Assembly (NCBI RefSeq): GCF_023016265.1
Contig: NZ_CP095412.1
Coordinates: 1,736,001-1,800,000 of the forward strand
DNA: 64,000 nucleotides
Source of the DNA: Blastococcus sp. PRF04-17
Lineage (GTDB): Bacteria; Actinomycetota; Actinomycetes; Mycobacteriales; Geodermatophilaceae
Reading direction: 5' to 3'
The notes beneath the pieces are model-generated. The model worked only from the letters and a program-made list of their open reading frames with translations. It was not told the origin of the DNA and did not search any database. A program made the position numbers and the translations under genes. Below are positions 18,345 through 26,398 of this stretch, piece after piece (the stretch's first letter is position 1; the number at the start of each line of letters is the position of its first letter).

Positions 18345-18761
18345 GTGGGGCGCTTCGGGAAGTTCGTCTACAGCGCCGGGCGGTGGACCAGCGGTGCCCC
18401 GACGGCGGTGCCGTTCCTGTTGGTCGACGTCCACGACAGCGACATCGCGACCGTCGACTACCGCGCCGCCGACGCCTCGGGCGGGCGCTTCTTCCTCGGC
18501 TACGAGCCGCGGATCTACTTCGAGGAGCCCGACGCCGCGGCTCCGGTCGACACCCGGGCCGAGGCCGAGGGCTTCGCCCGCTGGGCGCGGGAAGCCACCG
18601 GCACCGACGTCGACCCGGGCGCGGTGGAGCGGCTCATGGCCGCGCCGGACGGCGCACCCCCGGTCGACGACTTCGTCGAGGAGACAGTCGAGAAGCTGGC
18701 CGCCCTCGCCGGGCTGCCCGCTCCGGGCTGGCCTCCGGACGACGACGAGCCCGCCGGGTAG
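18345..18761 (+). CDS. Hypothetical acidic protein
   Basis: 138 residues from GTG 18345. The N-terminal portion (MGRFGKFVYSAGRWTSGAPTA) looks like a short beta-rich region, and the rest is acidic with helical stretches. No membrane segment, signal peptide or motif recognised. It precedes glycerate kinase by 22 bp on the same strand and may share its transcript. Codon use matches its neighbours, which supports a real gene. Confidence 0.6.
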   Translation: MGRFGKFVYSAGRWTSGAPTAVPFLLVDVHDSDIATVDYRAADASGGRFFLGYEPRIYFEEPDAAAPVDTRAEAEGFARWAREATGTDVDPGAVERLMAAPDGAPPVDDFVEETVEKLAALAGLPAPGWPPDDDEPAG

Positions 18762-18783
18762 GACCGGCTGGCACGATCGACCC

Positions 18784-19914
18784 ATGACACGGGTCCTCGT
18801 CGCGCCGGACAAGTTCAAGGGATCGCTGTCCGGCGCGGAGGTCGCCGCCGCCCTCGCGCGCGGCCTGACCGCCGCGGCGCCCGGGGTGGAGGTGCGGTCG
18901 TTGCCCGTGGCGGACGGCGGGGACGGAACGCTGGCCGCGGCAGAGGCGGCGGGGTTCGAGCGGGTGCCGGTGACCGCCACGGGCCCCACCGGGCAACCGG
19001 TCGGCACCGCGTTCGGCCGCCATGGGGACCGCGCCGTGGTCGAGATGGCCGACGTGTCGGGCCTGTCCCGCCTGCCGGACGGCCGACCGGCCCCGCTGGC
19101 CGCGACGAGCCGGGGCACCGGCGAGGTGATCGCCGCCGCACTCGCCGACGGCGCGCGCCGGATAGTGCTGGGCATCGGCGGCAGCGCCTGCACCGACGGC
19201 GGCGCGGGCATGCTGCAGGCGCTGGGCGCCCGCTTGCTGGACGAGGACGGCCGCGAACTCGGGCCCGGCGGCGCCGCGCTCGGTCGGCTGGCCCGCGTCG
19301 AGCTCGATCGCCTCCACCCGGCGCTGTCCGGTGCCGAGATCGTCGTCGCCTGCGACGTGGACAACCCGCTGACCGGGCCTCTGGGGGCGGCCGCGGTCTA
19401 CGGCCCGCAGAAGGGCGCCACGCCGGAGGACGTCGCCCTGCTGGACGCTCATCTCGTCCGGTTCGCCGACCTGCTGGCCGAGGCGACCGGCCGGGACGTG
19501 CGCGACGAGCGGGGCGCCGGGGCGGCCGGCGGCGTCGGCTACGCCGCGCTCGCCGTGCTGGGCGCGACCCTGCGCCCGGGGATCGACCTGCTGCTGGACC
19601 TGCTCGACTTCTCCTCCCACGTGCACGACGCCGACCTCGTCGTCGTCGGCGAGGGGTCGCTGGACGAGCAGTCGCTGCGTGGCAAGGCACCGGTCGGCGT
19701 CGCGCGCCTGGCGAGAGCGGCCGGCGCCCGTGTGGTGGCGGTCTGCGGGCAGACCACCCTGGGAACCGAACAGCTGCGCGCGGCCGGCATCGACGCGGTC
19801 TACGCGCTGGCCCACCTGGAGCCCGACCCGCAGCGCAGCATGGCCGAGGCGGCTCCGCTCCTGGAGCGGGTGGCCGGGCTGCTGGCCGAGCGGGAGCTCA
19901 GCCGGCGCGCGTGA
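18784..19914 (+). CDS. glxK: Glycerate 2-kinase
   Basis: 376 residues from ATG 18784. GlxK/GarK-type glycerate kinase, phosphorylating D-glycerate to 2-phosphoglycerate. Family blocks: VAPDKFKGSLSGAEVA at the N-terminus, LPVADGGDGTL, RRIVLGIGGSACTDGGAGMLQALGA, VACDVDNPLTGPLGAA, YGPQKGA and VVVGEGSLDEQSLRGKAP. Cytoplasmic. The 3' end overlaps the convergent DeoR gene by 17 nt. Its position beside a sugar-acid operon suggests a shared role in organic acid catabolism, but it is on the opposite strand. Confidence 0.93.
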   Translation: MTRVLVAPDKFKGSLSGAEVAAALARGLTAAAPGVEVRSLPVADGGDGTLAAAEAAGFERVPVTATGPTGQPVGTAFGRHGDRAVVEMADVSGLSRLPDGRPAPLAATSRGTGEVIAAALADGARRIVLGIGGSACTDGGAGMLQALGARLLDEDGRELGPGGAALGRLARVELDRLHPALSGAEIVVACDVDNPLTGPLGAAAVYGPQKGATPEDVALLDAHLVRFADLLAEATGRDVRDERGAGAAGGVGYAALAVLGATLRPGIDLLLDLLDFSSHVHDADLVVVGEGSLDEQSLRGKAPVGVARLARAAGARVVAVCGQTTLGTEQLRAAGIDAVYALAHLEPDPQRSMAEAAPLLERVAGLLAERELSRRA

Positions 19915-20677
19915 CGCGGATCCCCGACCGGGCGAAGGCCGCGACCACGTCGTCGGGAACCGCCCGATCGGTCAGCACCGACCAGGACGGCTCGATGCGT
20001 GTCCACGCCGGCGGCGAGGACGGGAGGAACTTCGACGCGTCGGCGAGCAGGACCACCTCCGCCGAGCGGGCCGCCACCAGTTCCTTGACGTGGGTCTCCT
20101 CGACCGTGGGCTCCCCGAGCCCCTTGTCCGGATCCACGGTGTCCGCGCCCAGGAACGCGACGTCGAAGGCCAGCCGCTGCAGGGCGACGGCGGCCAGGGC
20201 TCCGGTGACCCCGTGGCTCAACGGCTGCACCTGCCCGCCGACGATGATGACCCGGATGTCGGGTGCGCGGGCCAGCAGGAGTGCCGCCTCCAGCCCCCGC
20301 GTGACGACCGTCATCGGTCCTCGGTCCACGAGCGTCCGCGCCAGCGCCAGGCAGGTCGTCCCGGCGTCGATGAAGACGCTGCCCTCGTCCGGGACGAGCC
20401 GTGCCGCCGCCACGGCGATGCTCGCCTTCTGTCCGGCCGCCAGCCGAGAGCTCTCGCTGAACGACCGCTCGTGGAAGACCTCGCGGACCAGCGCGCCGCC
20501 GTACGTGCGTGCGATGCGTCCCTCCCGCTGCAGCCGGGTGAGGTCCCGGCGCACGGTGGAGGCCGAGACACCCACCCGTTCGGCCAGTGTCTCGACCTCG
20601 TCGACGCCGGCGCGGATCAACGTGACGAGCGCCTCGTGCCGCTGATCGGTGGCCCGTCGGGTTCGCGGCTCGACCAT
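19898..20677 (-). CDS. DeoR-family transcriptional regulator
   Basis: 259 residues from ATG 20677, with GGGAGA upstream. The N-terminal DeoR helix-turn-helix reads RHEALVTLIRAGVDEVETLAERVGVSASTVRRDLTRLQREG. The DeoRC sugar-phosphate sensor follows, with FIDAGTTCLALARTL, MTVVTRGLEAALLLA, VGGQVQPLSHGVTG and FLGADTVDP. Last gene of the run gntP-dtnK-pdxA2-deoR, each gap about 25-30 bp, so it is likely the pathway's own repressor responding to a phosphorylated intermediate. Confidence 0.9.
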   Translation of the reverse strand: MVEPRTRRATDQRHEALVTLIRAGVDEVETLAERVGVSASTVRRDLTRLQREGRIARTYGGALVREVFHERSFSESSRLAAGQKASIAVAAARLVPDEGSVFIDAGTTCLALARTLVDRGPMTVVTRGLEAALLLARAPDIRVIIVGGQVQPLSHGVTGALAAVALQRLAFDVAFLGADTVDPDKGLGEPTVEETHVKELVAARSAEVVLLADASKFLPSSPPAWTRIEPSWSVLTDRAVPDDVVAAFARSGIRVTRAG

Positions 20678-20706
20678 GCTTCTCCCGACGTCCGACTCCC
20701 CCGGCG

Positions 20707-21744
20707 TCAGGACCCGTAGGCGCGCCGGATGTTGTCGACGAAGGGCGCGTAGTCGACCGCCGCCAGATAGGCCGACAGCATGGTGCCGTGTCCGGCCTTG
20801 CCGGTGCCGGCGATGTCGAAGGCCGTGCCGTGGTCGACCGAGGTGCGCAGGATGGGCAGTCCGACGGTCACCGAGATCGTCCCGTCGAAGTCGAACGTCT
20901 TGGCCGGGATGTGGCCCTGGTCGTGGAAGTGCGACAGGACGCCGTCGTACCGCCCCACGAGGCCCTGGTGGAACACCGAGTCGGCCGGGATCGGCCCGCG
21001 GACGTCGAGACCCTCGGCGCGGACCGCATCGCACGCCGGCGCGATGTGCACGATCTCCTCGTCACCGAAGTTGCCGTTCTCCCCGCCGTGCGGGTTGAGG
21101 GCGGCGACCGCCAGCCGGGGGTTCTCGACGCCGAACACCTGCAGGGCGGTGTGCGCCTTGCGGATCGAGTCCTCGATCCGCTCCTTGGTGAGCTGGTCGA
21201 TCGCCTTGCGCAGCGACACGTGCCGGGTCGTGAAGAAGATCCGCAGGTGGTGGCCGGGCTGGGCGGTGTTGCGGACGACGAACATCGTGTCCTGCTGGGT
21301 CACCCCGGTCAGCTCGCCGAGCATCTCGGTGTGGCCCAGGTGCTTCGACCCGGCCGCCCAGATGGCCTCCTTGTGGATCGGCCCGGTGACGATGCCGGCC
21401 ACGCGCCCGTCCATGGCCGCCTGCGTCGCCGTCTCGATGGCGGCGACGGCGGCCTTGCCGGCCCGCTCGTCCACCTTTCCCCACTCGGGGACGTCATCGC
21501 CGAGCACGCCGGTGTCGACGATGTCGATGACGCCCTCATGGGGTGGCACGTCGAAGCCGTCCACCGCCCGCACCTCGACGTCGAGCCCCATCGCCGCCAC
21601 GCCCCGACGCAGGGCGGCGGCGTCACCGACCGCGACGCCGTGGTGGTCGGCCGCCCCGGCCTGCTCGGCCAGGGTCTTGGCGGTGATCTCCGGGCCGATG
21701 CCGACCGGGTCGCCGAGGGTCAGTGCGAGTACGTGCCGGGTCAT
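20707..21744 (-). CDS. pdxA2: PdxA2-type 4-phospho-D-threonate/erythronate dehydrogenase
   Basis: 345 residues from ATG 21744. PdxA-family metal-dependent dehydrogenase: ALTLGDPVGIGPEI start, substrate segment GIVTGPIHKEAIWAAG, and metal-binding His residues in GKHLGHTEML-like SKHLGHTEM, DGVLSHFHDQGHIPAK and the second-half loop SVDHGTAFDIAGTG. Adjacency to a DUF1537 kinase and not to pyridoxine genes points to the PdxA2 subgroup, which oxidises 4-phospho-D-threonate (or erythronate) and decarboxylates it to dihydroxyacetone phosphate. A role in vitamin B6 synthesis is less likely. Confidence 0.88.
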   Translation of the reverse strand: MTRHVLALTLGDPVGIGPEITAKTLAEQAGAADHHGVAVGDAAALRRGVAAMGLDVEVRAVDGFDVPPHEGVIDIVDTGVLGDDVPEWGKVDERAGKAAVAAIETATQAAMDGRVAGIVTGPIHKEAIWAAGSKHLGHTEMLGELTGVTQQDTMFVVRNTAQPGHHLRIFFTTRHVSLRKAIDQLTKERIEDSIRKAHTALQVFGVENPRLAVAALNPHGGENGNFGDEEIVHIAPACDAVRAEGLDVRGPIPADSVFHQGLVGRYDGVLSHFHDQGHIPAKTFDFDGTISVTVGLPILRTSVDHGTAFDIAGTGKAGHGTMLSAYLAAVDYAPFVDNIRRAYGS

Positions 21745-21776
21745 GGTCGTGGTTCCCTTCCGTGGGCGTGCGTGGT

Positions 21777-23102
21777 TCAGCGGGCGGTGCGCGTCTGCGC
21801 GGACGAGACGTGGCGGCGGTCGAGCTCGACGGTCTGCCGGAGGTGGTCCACACAGGTCACGGTGGTGGTCGCGTCGCCGACCAGGCCACCCTTGGTCACG
21901 ACGTGCAGGCCGTCCCAGGGACCGCCCACCACCGTGCCGGCCACCGCGAGCGGCTCGACCTCCCCGGAGATCTCCAGTCCGTGCGACCCGAGCTCGGCCA
22001 GCACCGCCGCGGTGACGTCGCCGCCGGTGGTGAACAGTCCCTCCACCGGGTGCCTCTCCATGATGCGCCGCACCGCTGCCGCCAGCGCACGGGGGATCCG
22101 ATCGGCGTCCTCGGGCGAGGTGGGCCGCACGTCGTCGTCCTCGAGCACGGTCGCCAGGACGACGACGTCGTCGGCGCCGGCCCCGTCGAGGGCATCGGCC
22201 AGCACGGCGGCCGCGGCGTCGACGTCCGGGACGGCGCTGCCTTCCAGGGTGGGCACCCGGTGCAGGTGCGCCCCACGGTCGGCGGCCAGCTGCTGGAGCT
22301 GCCTGCGGGTCAGTTCGGTCGCGGACCCGGACACGACGAGCAGGGGCGCGCCGCGGCCGGATCCGTCGAGACCGAGCGCGGTGGCCATGGCCACCGAGCC
22401 CGGGCCGGGATCGCTGGTCACCCACAGCACGTCGGTGCCCTCGGCGGCGGCCACGGCCGCCGCGGCGATGCGGTCCAGGTGCTCCTCGGTGGTCGCGTCG
22501 GCGACGATCACCTCGGTGCCGGCGTCGAGGGCACCCCGGAGCTCGGCGACCAGGGCCTCGCGTGGACCCGTGACCGTCGCCATGGGGACGACGTGGGTGG
22601 CCAGGGTCGCCTGCTGGCGGAGGATCTCCACGATGTCGGAGGTCCGCATGGGTGTGCGGGCGTCGCGGGCCACCTCGGTCTCCTCGAGCCGCCGGCCCCC
22701 GAGCAGCTGGGTGCCGCCGATCGTGTGCCGGCCGGCGGCCGGGTGCGCCGGGGCGCACATCGCCACGACCCGGGCGCCGCTGCGGGCCCGCACCTCCGCG
22801 AGCACGGCCTCCGTGGTCGCGCCGACGTTCCCGCGGAGGGTGGTGTCGATCCGGTTGCACACCAGACGCGCGGGCCAGCCGGCGCCCACGACGGCGCGCA
22901 CGGCCTGCGCCGCGGCGGCGGGGGCGGCGTGCCGGCTGTCGGTCGTGGCGACCACGACGTCGAACCGGGACACCATGTCGGTGACCACCTCGGCGCCCGC
23001 GGCGGCGCTCACGGTGGCGGCACGGAGACCGACCGAGGCGAACCCGGCCGCGGTCGCGTTCGCGCCGGTCAGGTCGTCGGCGACGACCAGCACCTCAGCC
23101 AT
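21777..23102 (-). CDS. dtnK: Four-carbon acid sugar kinase (DUF1537, D-threonate kinase type)
   Basis: 441 residues from ATG 23102. The N-terminal domain begins VLVVADDLTGANATAAGFASVG, the substrate-binding signature; RIDTTLRGNVGA follows. The C-terminal nucleotide-binding half contains PVEGLFTTGGDVTAAVLAELG and GGLVGDA. The family phosphorylates C4 of threonate, erythronate or related acids. The pair with PdxA2 fits D-threonate to dihydroxyacetone phosphate. No OtnC/OtnI/LtnD partners are present, which argues against the L-threonate route. Confidence 0.88.
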   Translation of the reverse strand: MAEVLVVADDLTGANATAAGFASVGLRAATVSAAAGAEVVTDMVSRFDVVVATTDSRHAAPAAAAQAVRAVVGAGWPARLVCNRIDTTLRGNVGATTEAVLAEVRARSGARVVAMCAPAHPAAGRHTIGGTQLLGGRRLEETEVARDARTPMRTSDIVEILRQQATLATHVVPMATVTGPREALVAELRGALDAGTEVIVADATTEEHLDRIAAAAVAAAEGTDVLWVTSDPGPGSVAMATALGLDGSGRGAPLLVVSGSATELTRRQLQQLAADRGAHLHRVPTLEGSAVPDVDAAAAVLADALDGAGADDVVVLATVLEDDDVRPTSPEDADRIPRALAAAVRRIMERHPVEGLFTTGGDVTAAVLAELGSHGLEISGEVEPLAVAGTVVGGPWDGLHVVTKGGLVGDATTTVTCVDHLRQTVELDRRHVSSAQTRTAR

Positions 23103-23126
23103 GCCGACCCACCTCCCGGATGCCGG

Positions 23127-24618
23127 TCAGAGGAAGAGGCTGGCGATGAGCAGCAGCGGCAACGACGCCGCCCACACCGCGGTGGTGATCCCCGACCAGC
23201 CCCGCAGCGCGGCCGTGCCCTCCAGCCCCGTGAACCGCGTGACCACCCAGAAGTACGAGTCGTTGAAGTAGCTGAAGACCATGGACCCGGCGCAGCAGGC
23301 CAGAGCCGCGAGGAGCGGCGAGAGCCCGAGGGTGTCGACCAGCGGAGCGGAGACCGAGGCGGCCGTGATCATCGCGACCGTGCCCGAGCCCTGAGCGATG
23401 CGCACGAGCGAGGCGATGAGGAAGGGCACCAGGACGCTCGGGAGGGCGAGCGAGGAGACCGCCTCGGCCAGCTCGTCACCCACGCCGGTGTCCCGCAGCA
23501 CCTGACCGAGGGCGCCACCGGCACCGGTGATGAGGATGATCAGACCCGCCGAGGCGGCGGCGTCGGCCAGCCAGGAGTGCACGCGCTTGCGCGGCGTCCA
23601 GCGCGGGAGCAGCAGGTAGACCGCCAGGATGATGCCGATGACCAGCGCGACGACCGGGTTGCCGAGGAACGACATGATCGCCGCGAAGCCCGACGGGGTG
23701 TACTCGTCGGTCGGTGAGAGCACGCCCTGTGCGTTCCGGTCGATGGCCGTGGTGACGGTGTTGAGCACGATCAGCAGCAGCGGCACCAGCAGCGGGACGG
23801 CCGCCAGTCCGAACCCGACACGATGCGGCTTGGCGCCGGGGGGCGCCTCGCCGAGGTCGGTCGCGGGCGGCTCCTCCTTCAGCGGCTCCCCGCCGTCGAG
23901 GTCGTCGGCTCCCAACCCGGCACTCCCACCGGCAGCCCGGGCGCCGGGCGCCGTGGAGGCAGCCGCGCCGGAGTACACGGCCTCGCGGACCTGCGGGCTG
24001 ATCTCGCTCTCCAGCTTCGGACCGATCCAGGCGGCGTAGACGACGACCACGGGCAGCAGCAGGAGCGCGAACACCAGCCCGGCCAGGATGAGCCCACCCA
24101 GGTCGGCGCCGAGGATGCCGGCGACGCCCAGCGGACCGGGGGTCGGCGGTACGAGGTGGTGGGTGACCGTCATGCCGCAGCCGAGTGCCAGAGCGAGGGT
24201 GACGTAGCGCCCGCGCAGCCGCCGGGCGATCGAGCGCGCCAGCGGATTCATGATCACGTAGCCGGAGTCGCAGAACACCGGGATCGAGACGACGGCACCG
24301 GTGCCCGCCATCGCCCAGTGCTCCCGGCCGCGGCCGAGCACCTTGACGAACTTCCGAGCGAGGGCGTCAGCGGCACCCGAGACCTCGAGGATCTTGCCGA
24401 TGGCGACCCCGAGCCCGATGACGATGCCGATCGAGGCGAGCGTGTTGCCGAAGCCGGTCGTGATCGAGCCGATGATCTCCCGGGCGGCGCGCCGCCACGA
24501 ACCCGGTCACGAGGGCGGCGAGCAGGAGCGCCACGAACGCGTCGAGGCGGGTGCGCAGCACGATCACGACGATGGTCGCGATGCCGAGCACGAGTGCGAG
24601 GAGCAGCTGTACGTCCAC
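23127..24618 (-). CDS. GntP-family sugar-acid:H+ symporter, frameshifted
   Basis: Twelve-segment permease of the gluconate transporter family. GTG 24618 (GGAGG upstream) starts VDVQLLLALVLGIATIVVIVL. Near 24488 the frame changes from LLAALVTGFVAA to EIIGSITTGFGNTLASIG. Removing one C in the GGCGCGCC stretch joins them into 496 residues. Later hallmarks are VVSIPVFCDSGYVIMNPLA, PPTPGPLGVAGILGADLG and SYFNDSYFWVVTRFTG. First gene of the sugar-acid operon, so its substrate is probably D-threonate or D-erythronate. Confidence 0.9.
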
Positions 24619-24691
24619 CCGGGACCTCCGTGCCGGTTCCTCCGCCGTTGGAGGAAGTCCGGGTGAATCGTGGAGGACGCACCTGCGCGAA

Positions 24692-24731
24692 GCAACCGCA
24701 ACCGGCCAGTAACGTGCGCACAACGCGCAAC
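24692..24731. promoter_or_regulatory. Possible DeoR operator region upstream of gntP
   Basis: On the minus strand, GTTGC occurs at 24727-24731, 24698-24702 and 24692-24696, and an inverted repeat TGCGC-ACAAC-GCGCA lies at 24715-24729. Such clustered short repeats are usual for DeoR-type operators. The region lies between gntP and the divergent cupin gene. Confidence 0.35.
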
Positions 24732-24841
24732 TTCGTCGGCGTTCCGGACCGACCGGTGACGGCCGGTGCGACGGGAAGGGGTCGCGCAGCGCCAGGCGGC
24801 AAGGCGCCCTGCCCGATGACCCTCGACCGTAGGGTCGGCAC

Positions 24842-25201
24842 ATGACCGACCACGGCGGCCCCATCGACCTGCAGGCACTGGCCGATCAACTGATTGCCGA
24901 GGCGAGAACGGCCAGCGCCGGACGGGCGGCGCGGACCCTGCCGCACCCCGTCGACGGGCTGCGCCAGACCGTCATCGCGGTGCGGAGGGGCGCCGAGCTG
25001 GGCGAGCACGAGAGCCCGGGTGCGGCCAGCCTGCAGGTGCTCAGGGGTCGCGTCCGGCTGCTGGCCGCAGACCGGACCGTCGACGTCTGCGCTGCGCAGA
25101 TCACCCCGATCCCCGATCGGCGGCACAGCCTGGCCGCCGACGAGGACAGCGTCGTCCTGCTCAGCGTCGCCGTTCCGTTCCGCGCCCCCGAACCGGATTG
25201 A
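24842..25201 (+). CDS. Small cupin-domain protein
   Basis: 119 residues from ATG 24842. A single cupin-like beta-barrel: GLRQTVIAVRRGAELGEHESPGAASLQVLRGRVRLLAA, then IPDRRHSLAADEDSVVLLSVAVP. Both cupin motifs are recognisable, with His in GEHESPG and RRHSL. Likely binds a small ligand or metal; enzyme role unknown. Divergent from gntP, so possibly under the same DeoR control. Its stop codon lies in a shared terminator stem. Confidence 0.75.
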   Translation: MTDHGGPIDLQALADQLIAEARTASAGRAARTLPHPVDGLRQTVIAVRRGAELGEHESPGAASLQVLRGRVRLLAADRTVDVCAAQITPIPDRRHSLAADEDSVVLLSVAVPFRAPEPD

Positions 25202-25246
25202 GCGGAGTGCCAGGGACGCGTTATCCGCGCCCTCGCACTCCGCTCA
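25199..25246. terminator. Bidirectional terminator between cupin and acyl-CoA dehydrogenase genes
   Basis: Outer arms TGAGCGGAGTGC and GCACTCCGCTCA are exact complements; inner arms AGGG-CGCG and CGCG-CCCT close a TTATC loop. Each outer arm is the stop codon region of one of the two convergent genes. Confidence 0.75.
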
Positions 25247-26398
25247 GCCGACGCCCAGGTCGCGGGCGATGAGCATCCGCTGCACCTCGCTGGTGCCCTC
25301 GCCGATCTCGAGGATCTTCGCGTCGCGGTAGAAGCGGCCGACCGGGAACTCGTTCATGAACCCGTAGCCGCCGTGCACCTGGGTGGCGTAGCGGGCGTTG
25401 TCCATGGCGACCTCGGAGCTGTAGAGCTTCGCGATCGACGCCTCGCGCTTGAACGGCTCACCGCGCAGCATCTTCTCCGCCGCCCGGTAGTAGGCCAGCC
25501 GCGCGGTGGAGGCCCGCACCTCCATGTCGGCGATCATGAACTGGATCGCCTGGTTACGGCCGATCGGCTGCCCGAACGCCTCGCGCTGCGCCGCGTACTT
25601 CACCGACTCGTCCACACAGCCCTGCGCCAGCCCGACCGACAGCGCCGAGATCGCGATCCGGCCCTCGTCGAGGATCGACAGGAACTGCGCGTAGCCGCGA
25701 CCGCGCTCCCCCACCAGGTTCTCCTCCGGCACCCGGACGTCGGTGAACGACAGCTCCCGGGTGTCCGAGGCGTTCCAGCCGACCTTCGAGTAGCGCTGGC
25801 CGACGGCGAAGCCCGGCGTGCCCGACGGCACGACGATCGCCGAGATCTCCTTGCCGCCGTCCGGTCTGGCCCCGGTCACCGCGGTCACGGTCACCAGCGC
25901 GGTCAGGTCGGTGCCGGAGTTGGTGATGAACGCCTTGGACCCGTTGATGACCCAGTGCCCGTCCTCGAGCCGCGCGGTGGTGCGGGTGGCGCCGGCGTCC
26001 GAGCCGCCGCCCGGCTCGGTCAGCCCGAACGCACCCAGCGCCTGGCCCGAGCACAGCCTCGGCAGCCACTCCTGCTTCTGCTCCTCGGTGCCGAACCGGT
26101 AGATCGGCATCGCGCCCAGGGAGACGCCGGCCTCCAGGGTGATCGCCACGGACGAGTCCACCCGGGCCAGCTCCTCCAGTGCGATGCACAGGTGGAAGTA
26201 GTCGCCGCCGGAGCCGCCGTACTGCTCGGGGAACGGCAGGCCGAACAACCCGAGCTCACCCATCTGCCGCACGATCGCGGTCGGGAACTCGTCGCGCTCG
26301 TAGAACTCCCCGATCTGCGGGGCCACGACCTCGACCGCGAACTCGCGGACGGTCTTGCGGAGGGCCGCGGTCTCGGCGTCGAGCCGGTAGTCCAACAT
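25244..26398 (-). CDS. Acyl-CoA dehydrogenase, FadE19-like
   Basis: 384 residues from ATG 26398, which overlaps the accA1 stop (ATGA). Family blocks: LFGLPFPEQYGGSGGDYF, GAFGLTEPGGGSDAGATRTTA (FAD-binding loop), WVINGSKAFITNSGTDLT, REAFGQPIGRNQAIQFMIADM and ATQVHGGYGFMNEFPVGRFYRD. The last-helix motif EIGEGTSEVQR has Glu in the position of the classical base; isovaleryl-CoA dehydrogenases usually have Gly/Ala there. Order accD1-accA1-fadE19 matches the leucine-catabolism locus of mycobacteria, so branched short-chain acyl-CoA is the likely substrate. Confidence 0.92.
   Translation of the reverse strand: MLDYRLDAETAALRKTVREFAVEVVAPQIGEFYERDEFPTAIVRQMGELGLFGLPFPEQYGGSGGDYFHLCIALEELARVDSSVAITLEAGVSLGAMPIYRFGTEEQKQEWLPRLCSGQALGAFGLTEPGGGSDAGATRTTARLEDGHWVINGSKAFITNSGTDLTALVTVTAVTGARPDGGKEISAIVVPSGTPGFAVGQRYSKVGWNASDTRELSFTDVRVPEENLVGERGRGYAQFLSILDEGRIAISALSVGLAQGCVDESVKYAAQREAFGQPIGRNQAIQFMIADMEVRASTARLAYYRAAEKMLRGEPFKREASIAKLYSSEVAMDNARYATQVHGGYGFMNEFPVGRFYRDAKILEIGEGTSEVQRMLIARDLGVG

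Noticed and set aside
20707-21744. Housekeeping pdxA for vitamin B6
   Set aside because: The neighbours are a sugar-acid kinase, permease and DeoR regulator, and no other B6 gene is present, so the PdxA2 role fits better.
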